Shown here piece by piece: positions 39,601-50,557 of a stretch of 64,000 bases of DNA. The stretch is taken from assembly GCF_020085105.1 (NCBI RefSeq), contig NC_058051.1:23687455-23751454 (forward strand), written 5' to 3'. Each line of letters opens with the position of its first letter. The stretch's first letter is position 1. This stretch comes from Siniperca chuatsi (taxonomy: Eukaryota; Chordata; Actinopteri; Centrarchiformes; Sinipercidae). The position numbers were made by a program, and so were the translations under genes. The notes under the pieces were generated by a model. It did no database searches, was not told where the DNA came from, and worked only from the letters and a program-made list of their open reading frames with translations.

Positions 39601-42600
39601 TCCTTCCCCCAATCTAATTGTTACCATAAGGTCTTATGTGAAGTGTAACTTGTTTCACAACTTTTTATTGAAAATCTGAATTGTTCTTGGAATGAAGCAA
39701 TGCTATCATGTTTTGGCAGAGTACATAATATTTGCTGTGTCATGTTTGCAGCCTCATTCCTTTCCTCACAGCTCATTCCTTTTTTTTATCCTCTCCTAAT
39801 ACCACACCCTTTTAGATTAGCTTTTGAAGGCCAGGAGGCTTCCCACTACTACCAGAATCCAAGAGAGGTCTCCTCCACAAACAGTAGTCCCTATAAAACC
39901 CTTCCCAGACCACCTAGAGATCCACGCAGCATGCCTCCCACCCCGGTTATGACTCGCAATGCCTACAGCAGCAGCCAGCTCAGGTGTGATTTCTGCTCCC
40001 CTGCATTGAAAAACCCCAAATCTTTCCTTCTCCTTAACAATAACTTCACTTCAACCAAATCTCTTCTTCTCTCCATCCCCCTAATTTTTACCCAAATTCC
40101 TAACCTTTATTTTAACCAGAAATATTATCCCATAACAGATTTTGTCGTTTTAGGAGACGATTTAAAAGTTGTGTCCCTTCTCCAGGTCGGAGGGGTCTCC
40201 TCATTGCTTCAGGCATCGCAGCGGAAGTCTGGAGTCACAGCCCCAGCTAAGAAAAGACACAGACTCAGAGAAGCCCATCTTTATCTTGTCACCAGCCCAC
40301 CGCAGCAACAGCACGGAGGTGTTAGAGGATTGCTCGTCTTACACCAGCCAGTCCAGTCTGGACTACTGTGGGGCGGCCAACTCACACTACAGTACGCTGG
40401 ACTCCCGAACCTCAACCATGCATCGTCTTCACAGGAAGGTGGAAGTGTATGGAAATACTGGGAGTATGCCCAACTTGGTCCAGCACCATTCTGGTTGTAG
40501 TTATTCATGTGAGACCTCAACACACTATGAACCCAGTGCCTACTATGTCGCCGGCTACCCCTGCCCGGACATGGAGCCTTACGCTAACGGTGCCTACGTG
40601 TATGAGAATGAAGTAGAAGGCCACTACAACGTCAACCCTTCCTACCAAATAAATGGGTATCATGGACATGACAGATTCAGGCATTACAGCAGTGACCGGG
40701 CAGATGGTCTTTCCCAGAATCCCTACGCAACGGTGAGGCCCCCGCGGAACAGAGAGGGGCCCAGAAATGAGCTGTTGGCCAAGAACATGCAGAAGGCCCT
40801 GGTGGCGGAGCATCTGAAAGGCTGGTACCACCGAAGCAGGGCTCCCAGGGAGGGAGGGAGGGGGATGCTAGCTGGATATGACTTCGACAACGGCTCTCAG
40901 CTCAGCCTGGGCTACCAGACCATGCCAGCAGCCTTCAGTCACTCCAGCAGAACCACCTCCTTTTCATCAGGTGAGATGATGTCCTTGAGCAGTTTGAAAA
41001 AGTCAAGTCAAATTTATTGGTGTAGGAAGGAAAATCTCCCAAGAAAATATTTAATAAAACCTGTTTTTGCCTTCTTCTAAATTCAACAATGACTCAATGA
41101 CAACAATGCCAATGACTCCCAAAAACGACATATATGACCGTTCCACAAAACAGCAACATGGCATTAAACATGTGGTTAACGTTGTGAAATGGTCGCAGTT
41201 TCGTTAGTTTTAGGAAAAGATCATAGTTTGGGTTAAAATATGTTACATAAATGACGTAAATCACGTACTTCTGGTTTCACACGTGACACGGATCCCAGTC
41301 TCCTGGGTGAAAGTCCTGCGATTGTTTGACCCATCCATCCACCCCAACCATCTCTTTACACGGACTGCTCTAGTCATAATTACTACGACCACTAGACGAC
41401 GCCACCTAACAATAAACGTAAATATAGGTCGCAATAAGCTGCTTGCAAAGACGACCTATACGCCTGTTGTTCTGGTGAGGACGGGCTGTCTAAATTAGGG
41501 ATGTATATATTTACATATATATCTGCTGTAGGTTGTTTATTACATAATAGATATCAGCCAGTGGGGTCTCTGTGTAAGCATCCTGCTGTTTTATTTCCAT
41601 ATCTTAATCTCCCTCCCTCCGAATTCCAAGACTATTTTATTTAAGTGGGTTTCAGTGTAGCGTTTCACTTGCTGTGTTCAAAGCTTTTCCAAGTTGCCAA
41701 GAATAGAAGTCCGGGAGAAAATTAGCCCCAGTTTGTGCCTCTACTGTATTACTATTACATTCACACAGTCACAGAGCAAAGGATCTTTGTTTTCTGAAAG
41801 ATAAATACTTGGCGGTCTTTAAAAAAAACAGAAAATCAACTAGTATTCGTGAAATGGTATTAAAAGGTATAATTCAGTTTTAAGATATTGGTCCAAAACA
41901 AACAAACAAACCAAAGTATGGCAAGTTTGTAGGTCTATATCATAAAATTGTGAAGTTTCCATGTAAAATGGCAGTAACAGTACTGTAATAACATATTGCC
42001 ATATCATGTGAAGAGTCATTGTTTGTTTTTCAATAGTGACATTAAGCTGGACTTAAGAGTGTTTCCAATAATGGCAGTTACTACTGAGTTACACTCCAAC
42101 ATTAGCTGAGTGTTTTTGCTTTTGTCTTATTTGCAGTGTCCTCAGTGGAAAGCACAGGTAACTGGCGCAACCAGCTGGCAGTCGGCCTGACAGAGTACGA
42201 TACACCCAACACACCTCAGTACCCACACCCTGGAGCTCCTGGCTCTCGGTACAACCGCAGTCCCACACACAGCAGGTGAGTGCTTGTGTCAAGTACAGTT
42301 CACCACACTGAGCTGTGGATGCAAGAGGAAGTGAGTCAATCACAGACAACTGGGGGCTGTTCTTTCAGTTTAATTATTAGTGCAATTTTAGATAAAATGC
42401 TGGTTTCTATCTTAAGGATACAATAATTAGCCTGCTAATGTTCCTCCTGTCGATTCTCAGTGGCAGGTACAGATGTCGGTGCCTGTCCCGTTTCCTTTAA
42501 TGCATGTCTGTTGTAGTTTAAGGCCTTTGTTTTGTGTGCTGCTCTGCCTCTGGATAAAACATCACATTGTATTTCTCTGCATTTGTAAGAAAGACGATTT

Positions 42601-42841
42601 ATCTTGTATTCCGCTTGTGTGACCTGAAACAACAAAATGTAACCATGGCATGAGGACTTTCTCTCTTTCTTCCTGCCTTTCCCCCTTCCTTTCTTGACTT
42701 ATGATTAATGCTCATGTGTGCAGATGTTCTCCAGAAAACAAAGTGTCTGACACAATGCCTAAAAACTCTGAGTCAGTTGAGGTGGTTGGCTCTGAGGCCA
42801 CTAGTACAGATGAACCATCAGACAACCATTCTAGCACTTAA
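30637..42841 (+). CDS. frmd4b: FERM domain-containing protein 4B (GRSP1-like scaffold), complete
   Basis: Coding exons: 30637-30702, 31479-31573, 31687-31779, 32176-32260, 32594-32650, 32747-32769, 33774-33857, 34799-34864, 35164-35221, 35308-35394, 36962-37038, 37248-37386, 37483-37624, 37905-38038, 38225-38341, 38954-39182, 39266-39319, 39444-39585, 39816-39983, 40186-40970, 42137-42275 and 42724-42841. All junctions are GT-AG and the phases close to 985 residues, near the human length without its N-terminal extension. Residues 1-310 are the FERM domain ([51 protein letters not shown]). About 365-510 is the coiled-coil/CUPID (DUF3338) region ([26 protein letters not shown]). The rest is Ser/Tyr-rich tail with conserved patches such as SMPNL and [14 protein letters not shown]. 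The family binds cytohesins at cell junctions (known for GRSP1/FRMD4B). B rather than A is supported by [15 protein letters not shown] and by synteny. The C-terminus is the least certain part. Confidence 0.93.
33051..33113 (+). CDS. frmd4b: Candidate alternative cassette exon of frmd4b (63 nt)
   Basis: Between the 32747 and 33774 exons there is a stretch preceded by AG (33049-33050) and followed by GTAAGA (33114). It is 63 nt. With the phase-2 AG left by the previous exon it reads in frame, giving Ser then [20 protein letters not shown], then Asn on joining the next exon (DENTRADL). Start and end phases match the surrounding introns, so inclusion adds 21 residues without a frame shift. The RSRSRSSS core would place a potential phosphorylation site in the middle of the FERM domain. 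I do not recall it in mammalian FRMD4B. Confidence 0.45.
33425..33720. repeat. Teleost repeat, 'ggtggaagaagtatt...acttaagtaaaag' family, copy 2
   Basis: A truncated copy in the frmd4b intron before the 33774 exon: 'agtagtgggagaagtaaata', 'ttacttaagtaaagtaca', then 'ccttatgcagaatgggcc'. Confidence 0.6.
35395..36961. other. frmd4b intron between the 35308 and 36962 exons
   Basis: The longest intron inside the FERM-coding part. Open frames here (for example near 35535 and 36327) have no family resemblance or splice support. Nothing else was recognised. Confidence 0.5.
40971..42136. other. frmd4b intron between the 40186 and 42137 exons
   Basis: Non-coding. It includes a short 'agtcaagtcaaatttatt' motif that recurs in many teleost repeats. 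The open frame running past 40970 is read-through into the intron. Confidence 0.5.
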
Positions 42842-43119
42842 GGGTGAGACCAAACAGGCTGCTTTGTGTCGTGTTGCCAGTCATCTCCATTTTGACATCC
42901 CATCTTCATTCGTGTGTTACTCCTGTTTAGCTTATTTAATCAAATCATCCACATTTTCATATTGTGGTCTGCTGATTTTTTCTTCAGGCACAGTATCGCA
43001 TTTGTGTTTGCACAAAAATGTTTCACTCATTATGTTGATGATCTTGCACCTGACATACGTCAAGGCAAGGACATACCTGAGAGTTGTTTATCACATGATT
43101 AGAAAGTAACAAGACTAAG

Positions 43120-43670
43120 AGTCTACAGCGGCTCTGTGAGGCTGTACTGTGCTTTGAGCTAAATGCTAATGTCAGCATGCTAACATGCTCACAATGGCAA
43201 TGTTCACATGCTGATGCTTAGCAGATATACTGTTTACCATGGTCACCATCTTAGCTTAACATGTTAGCATTCTAACATTTGCTAATTAGCACTAAACACC
43301 AAGTATAGCTGAGGAGGATGGGAATGTAATTAGTTTTGCAGGTATTTGGTCATTAAACAAAGTATTGGACAAATAAACTTTTTGACCTGATGTTGGTGCT
43401 AGATGAAAAATCAGGGGATCATTAAAGTTATGATAATTCAACCTTAGGGGAACATGAATGTCCAAATTTTATGGCACTTAATCCAATAGTTGTCTGAACA
43501 TTTCACTAAAAACAGAAAATTTCAACCTCATGGTGGCACTAGAGGAAAAGTCAGGGGATCATCGTCCGGGGACAATGAATGTCTGAATAAAATTTCATGG
43601 CAATCCATTCTATAGTTGAGATATTTCAGTCTGGACCAAAGTGGTGGACCAACCAACCACTACCGTGGCT
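43120..43670. repeat. Teleost interspersed repeat, 'gctaacatgctaa...ggaaatccat' family, copy 3
   Basis: This copy begins with 'gcggctctgtgaggctgtac', continues through 'cagcatgctaacatgctcac' and 'tagaggaaaagtcaggggat', and ends 'aaagtggtggacca'. It lies in the last part of frmd4b, between the exon at 42724 and the candidate terminal exon at 43841, so it is either intronic or 3' UTR. Confidence 0.7.
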
Positions 43671-43840
43671 AAAAAGTAGGAAGTTTCCATTAACTCCATG
43701 AAGCGAAAGATCATGTTGAATGCCTTCACAAAGTAATGTGGACTTTTTGGTGTTTTGTATTTCCATTTCCATTCCTCAGTCATGTGTTATTTGTTCTCAA
43801 ACAGTAGATTTGACATATTCTTGTGTCACTGCTTGTACAG

Positions 43841-43877
43841 ATTCCACCTGGATGGAAGCTACATGAGCATCCGCTGA
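43841..43877 (+). CDS. frmd4b: Candidate alternative C-terminal exon of frmd4b
   Basis: After the acceptor TTGTACAG the sequence reads, in the phase left by exon 42137-42275, Arg-FHLDGSYMSIR and stop (TGA 43875-43877). It could also follow exon 42724 if that exon is spliced at 42843|GTGAGA just after its own stop, in which case it would be 3' UTR. See findings. Confidence 0.35.
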
Positions 43878-44734
43878 AGAGGACCAAACCAAACTTTGGC
43901 ACAAATAAAGCCATGGCCAGCAGCACATGAAGGGGATAAAGTTGAAACATAGGCTGTATATGAACTGTATTTGCTGCCATAACTGTGTCATGGGAGATGT
44001 TCTATTTGATTTGGTTTTGGCAGAGTCTATGTGTACACTGTCCTCATGTTAAAGTAACCTCTGAACACAGTGATGATACTCTTGAATGACTTTCCCATGT
44101 GCCTTGGATTGGATGAATTGTACAGGCAGATGAGAATGTGTCAAGAAACTTGTTGATGTTGCACAACCACACTGGATTCAAACCCTACTGTGTTTTAAAG
44201 AGGAAAAAAGAGGCAACATGTGTTTTTACCGAAATCCAACTCCATGTATTTTAACAGGAACTAGCTACTGCCTTATACAAAACAGTAGGTTATAAAATTA
44301 AAATGATTTTCACCACTTTCATCTCAGTAAAGTATGATAAAAATAGTCTTAAATATAACATCCAAATTGAAAACAAAGCTTGAACATGTTCACAATGTGA
44401 CATGACAAGAACTGAATTGATCATTCATTAGAGCAGACTGTGTAATCGATGAATTTCCATTTGTTCCCTTCTTTTAACTTTGAATCAGAATGTATTATGT
44501 CAATATTGTTTATAGAACCATTTGTCTTTGTTGGTGGCGTAATGTGTTTTAAAATGCATGGTAAGAATATAGATTTTTTGATAAGAACTTCTTTTTATAT
44601 TAACAGAAGACCACTGCCATAAAAACCATATTCATGTCTCGTTGTTTGTTTTCTCACTCATTTGTACAGTCAGTGTGTAGTTATATGTTGTTAGATGTTG
44701 TCATAAAATATTTTCCACTGGGAACAAGGATGTG

Positions 44735-44740
44735 AATAAA
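44735..44740 (+). terminator. Probable frmd4b polyadenylation signal
   Basis: AATAAA, followed about 20 bases later by T/G-rich sequence. It lies 1.9 kb past the stop codon and before the MITE that starts the intergenic gap. A second AATAAA near 43904 could serve a shorter 3' UTR. Confidence 0.5.
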
Positions 44741-44842
44741 TACATGTGTGACACATATACGGCTGTTGTCACTTTCTTTGAGAGGCTTGTGTGGCTGGTA
44801 AACAACCGGTTCAGGTTCTGTTATTGAGTAAGTGAGTAAGTC

Positions 44843-45330
44843 TTAAAGGAATAGTTTGACATTTTGGGAAATATGTTTACAGTTTGCTTTCTTGCTGAGA
44901 GTTAGATGAGAAGATCGACACCACTCTCATATCTGTCCATTAAATATGAAACCACAGCCAGCGGCCGGTTAGCTTAGCTTAGCATAAAGACTGGAAAAAG
45001 GGGGGGCATCTAGCCTGTCTCTATTCAAAAGTAAGAAAAATGGCCTACTAACACCTAAAGCTACAAAAAACAAAGTGTAAAAATGTCATGCCCGGCACAT
45101 AACCCCTGGTTTCTTGGCTAGGCTTTATGACTTCCTGGAGTCTTTGGTTGCCTAGCAATCTTACAGCGCTGACAAGACTTAAGGAAGTTATTGCACTTGG
45201 CCAAGAAATAGTCCCACACATAACTCCTCGAAAACCCCCATATTTAACAGACAGATATGAGGGTGGTTTCAATCTCCTTATCTAACTCTTGTCAAGAAAG
45301 TGTATTTCCCAAAATGTCTATTCCTGTAAG
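44843..45330. repeat. Palindromic MITE, 'ttaaaggaatagt...ttagcttagcttagc' family, copy 2
   Basis: The left end (ttaaaggaatagtttgacat then tttgggaaat) and the right end (tgtatttcccaaaatgtcta then ttcctgtaa) form terminal inverted repeats. The copy has ggttagcttagcttagcata in its left half and a short direct unit around aacccctggtttcttgg. It fills most of the gap between frmd4b and lmod3. Confidence 0.8.
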
Positions 45331-45790
45331 GTTCTTTATTTCTTACATAAATGAAATGCAAATTTTCAGGGCACAAGAAATTCCCGCTAGCTATGTATCA
45401 AACTGCTTTGAGTAATCATCTAAAAAATCTCAGACAGAAAAAATGTCTCCTCTTCAACTGTTGGTATCCATTCCCCTAAAGACAAATGACCTCTTGTGGC
45501 TATCTCGTGTTTTTGTTGTTGTGCAGCACTTCAGAGGTTATGTCTTCTGGAGAGCTCTGGGAGACTGGGAGGAGCTCTGTGTGCAGTAGAGACTTTACCC
45601 CCACCGCTCAGCAGCCCTGTGAAAATGGTCCACCTGCTGCTGTCAATCCTACACTTTCTTTTGCCTGAAGCAACTGTCATCCCAAAAGATCCTGATAGCC
45701 AGGCCAGCTGGGAGCAGGGGCTGAAAGAAGAATGTTAGCATGTCTTTCCCCCGCTTGTACCTTAAATATCTTCCATGCAGTTCACAGGGT

Positions 45791-45800
45791 TTAATTTTAG
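45791..45800 (+). promoter_or_regulatory. MEF2 consensus site upstream of lmod3
   Basis: The ten bases ttaattttag fit the MEF2 consensus YTAWWWWTAR exactly, about 135 bases before the lmod3 start codon. Mammalian Lmod3 is known to depend on MEF2 and SRF. No perfect CArG box was seen nearby. A match to this consensus can easily occur by chance in AT-rich DNA. Confidence 0.4.
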
Positions 45801-45935
45801 ACTTCACATGAGGCAGGAGCAAACGGTTTGTAGCTGAAGTCAAAGTCAGAGGCAGTTTGCTCTGTCCTGAGTCATAGATTAAACAGAAGTTTCTTTCCTT
45901 TTGATATCAGCAGAAATAAACCAACCAGCCCAAAC

Positions 45936-48333
45936 ATGTCAAACAGTAGAGACTTTGAAGATCTCAATGAAGAGGACATTGATGAGGATGAAATCCTTGC
46001 TATGCTTTCACCTGAGGAGCTTAAGGAGCTCCAGAGTGAGATGGATGTTATTATTGCCCCAGATGAGAGTGTACCGGTTGGACAGAGACAGAAGGACCAG
46101 ACAGAGAAGCCTCCGACAGGGTCGTTTGACCACAGATCCCTGGTTGATTACCTCTACTGGGAGAAAAAGTCTAAACGTATGCTTGAGGAAGAAAGAGTGC
46201 CTGCTACTCTGCTGCCCAGTGAGGTAAGAGGTCAAACTCCCAAAAGTTAATTTACAGATCAATTTAGAATATCAATATTTCCCTAGAAACTATAAACCCT
46301 ATAACTGTGAAATGTTACAGGCACAATAAAATATTAAAATAGTGTTTTAGCACAATGGAATAACCTTGGTCTGATTTGTTGTTTTCATCAGAAAACTTTG
46401 AGGGAGGAAGCTGAAAAGAAAGAAAAAGAAGAAAACACAGAAAATGGGGAATATGAAGTGTATGAAGTGATAGAGGAAGTCATTGAGGAAGAAGCTGTAG
46501 ATGGTACAGATAGAGAGGAAATTATAGAGATCATTGAGGAAATTGTTGAAGAGGTTGATGAGAGGGATGAAAAGGACGAGGAGGTGGATGTGAAAGATGA
46601 GAAAGAGGTGAAGTCACCTGTCAACACAGACAAACATGAAAATATAGACAAACATGTAGATCCTCCAGACAACAACACAGAAAAAGTACCAGAAAACAAC
46701 ACAGATGACAATCAGCCTGTTTCAGACACAAAGGAGAAGAGTGAGAGTGTAGGCCCTGAACACTGCACATCACAAGTTGAAGAGAAAGAAGAAATTAAAA
46801 CTACAGACTCTTTCCTTCCCAAAGAGGCTCCAGAGGAGCTAGAGATAAATGAAACCAATGATAAGCTCCCGCAGAAAGAAGAGAAAAAAATTAACAAATT
46901 AAAAATTCCAAAGCTGGCACTCAATAATATAAAAATGACATCAAGACCCTCAGGAAATGAGACAAACTTGGATTCGACACTTGACAAAATCCGCAACAAC
47001 AACCCCTCTGTCTCTGAGGTAAACCTCAACAACATTGAAAACATTCCCAAAGAGATGCTCTTGGACTATGTCAACGCATTGAAGAAGAACAAATATGTGA
47101 AAACCTTCAGCATAGCCAACACCGGTGTTGATGAAAACATAGCTTTCAACCTGGCCAACATGTTACGAGAGAATCGCAGCATTACGACTTTGAATATCGA
47201 GTCCAACTTCATAACTGGAAAGGGCATCGTCGCCATCATCCGCTGCCTCCAATTCAATGAGACTCTCACAGAGTTGCGTTTTCACAACCAGAGGCACATG
47301 CTGGGTCACCATGCGGAGATGGAGATCTCACGCCTGCTCAAGGCCAACAACACCCTCCTGAAGATGGGCTACCACTTTGAGCTGCCAGGGCCCAGGATGG
47401 TGGTCACCAACATTTTAACCAGGAATCTTGACCGCCAGAGGCAGCTGAGGAAGGAGGATCAGAGGCAGCAGCAAGTGAAGGAGCAGAGGGAGATGATGCA
47501 GATGTATGAGAGCAGTCTGAACCTGCCTCCTGGTTTACTAGAGATGCTAGGGTACATACCACCTCTAGAACTCCTGCGGGAGCATGGGCTTATCCCACCC
47601 TTGTCAGAACTGAGCACTGTACCTCAAACACACCCCCAAGCAGAACAGCCAGAGCTTCAGAAGCAGCTCAAACACAATGGCACTCCCAAACAACCCAGTG
47701 CCAAACCAGCAAACCCATTAAGGGACGTCCAGCTGAAGAGGACTCCCAAGAAACGTGACCCTTTTCTAGATCTGGACCCGAGGGATGACAGGAGACCAGG
47801 GAGGGCAAGTTTCCAACTGAGGAAGACTCCCAAAGTGAAGGAAGTATGCAGCGGAGGGACGACAGACGAAAGAGAAAACCTGACTGATGTGATTAAGACT
47901 TTGAAGCCTGTCCCTCGCAGACGAGTGCCACCAAAGGTTGATCTCACACCCCGTGATCAGCTCCTAAGTGAGATCAAACAGAGCAACGTGGCCTATCTTA
48001 AATCTGTGAGTATCCAAGAATTAGTACTGTGAGATCATAAAGTTGGGATCCTGTGTTTAGGAGTACACAAAACATTTGACAAGTTCGAATTTTTAATCGA
48101 TAAAAGGGTTACAGTGTTAAAGCTCTCAAAACAGAAGAGCATTCATCATGTGATAGTATCAAATTATCTTACTTGGATTACAGCTTCTAAGTAGTTCTAG
48201 TATTATGTATAATGGTTTTTCACCATGTATACTGTCACAGAAATCCAAGTCATTTTTTTATTCTTTCCTTTGCTGCTGCTTGCAGGTGCCGCTCCCTAAA
48301 GTCCTGGAATCAACTGAAACAAGTCTCCTCTGA
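45936..48333 (+). CDS. lmod3: Leiomodin-3, actin filament nucleator of striated muscle, complete
   Basis: Exons 45936-46223, 46392-48005 and 48286-48333 join in phase 0 to give 649 residues. The N-terminus has the tropomyosin-binding type sequence [20 protein letters not shown] and the conserved [20 protein letters not shown]. Exon 2 opens with a long Glu/Lys-rich acidic tract (about residues 97-200), then the leucine-rich repeat actin-binding domain (about 300-440: [49 protein letters not shown]). Basic and proline-rich linkers follow, then the C-terminal WH2-like segment [20 protein letters not shown] near 612-635. Human LMOD3 is 560 residues; the extra length here is mainly in the acidic and linker regions. 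LMOD3 caps and nucleates thin-filament pointed ends, and its loss causes nemaline myopathy in humans. LMOD3 rather than LMOD1 or LMOD2 is supported by the [16 protein letters not shown] block and by synteny. Confidence 0.95.
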
Positions 48334-48511
48334 GAGGCTAGAACTTCAGATGTTTGTTTTCGTCACCATACTGTATATTTATTTTACACGTATTTGGTAT
48401 TAGTCACTCTAAAAATACTCAAATGAACTATACTTTCATTAAACATAAAAAATCTTGGCTGGTTGTTCCACTCATGTTGTTATCTCAGTGAATGTTGTTG
48501 GAAATCATGGC

Positions 48512-48517
48512 AATAAA
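48512..48517 (+). terminator. Probable lmod3 polyadenylation signal
   Basis: AATAAA about 180 bases past the lmod3 stop codon, consistent with a short 3' UTR. Confidence 0.55.
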
Positions 48518-48539
48518 GATATAAAAATTAAGAGTTCAT

Positions 48540-50557
48540 CGCCAAAACACCCTGTATTCAATTATCATTAAAATGTATCACTTCTGTTTGTTCACAGAGG
48601 TTTGTATGTTGCCCAAATATGACAATTTCTTTAAATGTGTGCTAAAAAATTGATTTTTAGAGTGAGGTTAATTGATTAAATGTTAGATGATTCATTTTGA
48701 AGCAAACCTGTTCTCTATATTTGTATTATGCTATATAAAAAACTTCCACTCTTTGCCTGGGATTCTTTTTTTTCTTTTTTATTAAAATGAAATAGCACTG
48801 TGTTGCAGTGCTATGTCAAACTAAATGGATCCCCAGTGAATCATTGCAGTTACTCCCAGTTGCTTTTTGGTATTTTTCTGATTCTTACAGGTGCAGATAT
48901 GAAAAAAAAAAAAACAAATTACTATGTTATGAGGTATTTGCAGATGAGTCAGAAATCCTGAAAAACTGGTGCCATGTGGATAATTAGTCAAACTGAGTTG
49001 AACGACAGTGTGTACAGTCTTGGAGAGGGTATTCATTAGTTCACAATAAGCTTTTCATTTGTTTCAGTAATAGCCTGTAATTGACCACTTTGTTTCGCAG
49101 ACATAACTCAAATAAGACAAGAATTTAATTTTGTGATAAATAAATACATCTATATATTCATACTGAGACTCAGTTGGGAAAAAAACTAGAACATAAATCA
49201 GGTTATCTTTATTTTTATAGAGGACAGCCATGTTTTACTTCAAGTTTTATAATCACTTTTCAAGAATGAAAAAGTCACATAAAAACAGATAATATATAAT
49301 ATAGCATCCATATAACATAAAGAATCTCTCTGAACTGCCATTTGTGAAGGTAGCATGCACAAACTGCAGTCAATGTGCATGTGTGAAACAACTGCTCTTA
49401 CTATCAGGAGTAGCAGTATAACACTTAACTTTACAGATGACAGATTTAATTTAGATTTGTTTGGGTTTTATTTTTTACAAGGAAAAGGGATTCTATTCCA
49501 ACAGAGAATGGGAATACAGCATGGGATGTCTCTATATGTTTAGTCCAGTATTTACTAATGAAGAGGGAACAGTGATAAATTAAAGTTCATTAATTGAATC
49601 AACAATTTTGTCTCATTGCCAAAATGATGTAGTTTGTATCCTGCAGCCATTTTATACATTTCTGCATGCTGTATTATGAAAATAAAGACACATTAGAAAT
49701 AACAACAAACTTGTACATACCATGATACATACCATGACATAATATTCAAACAATAAAGCTGCACTTGCCATTCATTTTTCAATATTGCATAGCTGTGATC
49801 AAAAGGGATACACTCAGTCCAGTCTGTATGGTCAGGAACTGTAAGCACAAATCTTTTGAGAAAAGGAATATTTAAACTCCACAATTATCAGTCAGGCCAT
49901 ATAACCATGTCTCCACAAGAAGCAAACTGGTCGTAGATCAGTCGTCCTATAGCTCCTGAATTGACAAAATGGGAGTTATTGCTGTTTAACAAGTAGTTAA
50001 CAGTTCACTGGGTGTTGGATCTGTATCTTGGTAATGTGGGTTTGCTCAGTGAGAAGAAAATTAAACATGCTTGTTTTGAGGTAGCAAACTGAAAGGATCC
50101 GATTTGGTTTTTAGAACAAATACAGTTGGTATCTAATGACTGCATTACATAGTGTGTTCAGACATTCAGCTTTATTTGGATTAAATAAATAATCGGTTGT
50201 CATGTGGATCAAAGTGCATTGTTGACAAGGGAAATGATTTGTTTTTGGAAATATTTTTGACACAGGAGTGCTCAAACCTTTGGTAACCTTTAGTGCCCAT
50301 TGCCTTTCAACATCCAATCCATGCTGTGATTGTGCAAATCTTGTTATAATATTATTATCCATCTGTACACTTTAGACAGTGTAAACTAACACGAAAGTAT
50401 AAGAGATAAAAGTCAAACAAAAATGGAAAAAAGAATGGGAATGCAAACATCAGTAACTTTACGTGTATAGAGGGGATAAAAACTTGGGACATGGGACGAT
50501 GCTATGGAAATTTTAATCCACACTGTATGACTTCCCTTGGCACTTTTGTCTAGAGCC
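48540..50557. other. Convergent gap between lmod3 and arl6ip5, including the arl6ip5 3' UTR
   Basis: No protein-coding feature was recognised. The right part is expected to be arl6ip5 3' UTR on the minus strand, with several TTTATT (minus AATAAA) candidates, for example 50171-50176 and others near 49206 and 49467. Confidence 0.5.
50171..50176 (-). terminator. Candidate arl6ip5 polyadenylation signal
   Basis: TTTATT on the plus strand (AATAAA on the minus), about 380 bases past the arl6ip5 stop. Other candidates lie further downstream, so the real 3' end is not settled. Confidence 0.3.

Noticed and set aside
39700-40500. 266-codon plus-strand open frame
   Set aside because: It contains the true frmd4b exon 39816-39983 but runs on through the intron and then reads the 40186 exon in the wrong frame. 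Splicing at 39983/40186 restores the family sequence.
46388-47050. Serine-rich minus-strand open frames opposite lmod3 exon 2
   Set aside because: They are the antisense of the Glu-rich coding tract (gaa/gag gives ttc/ctc), a composition artefact.
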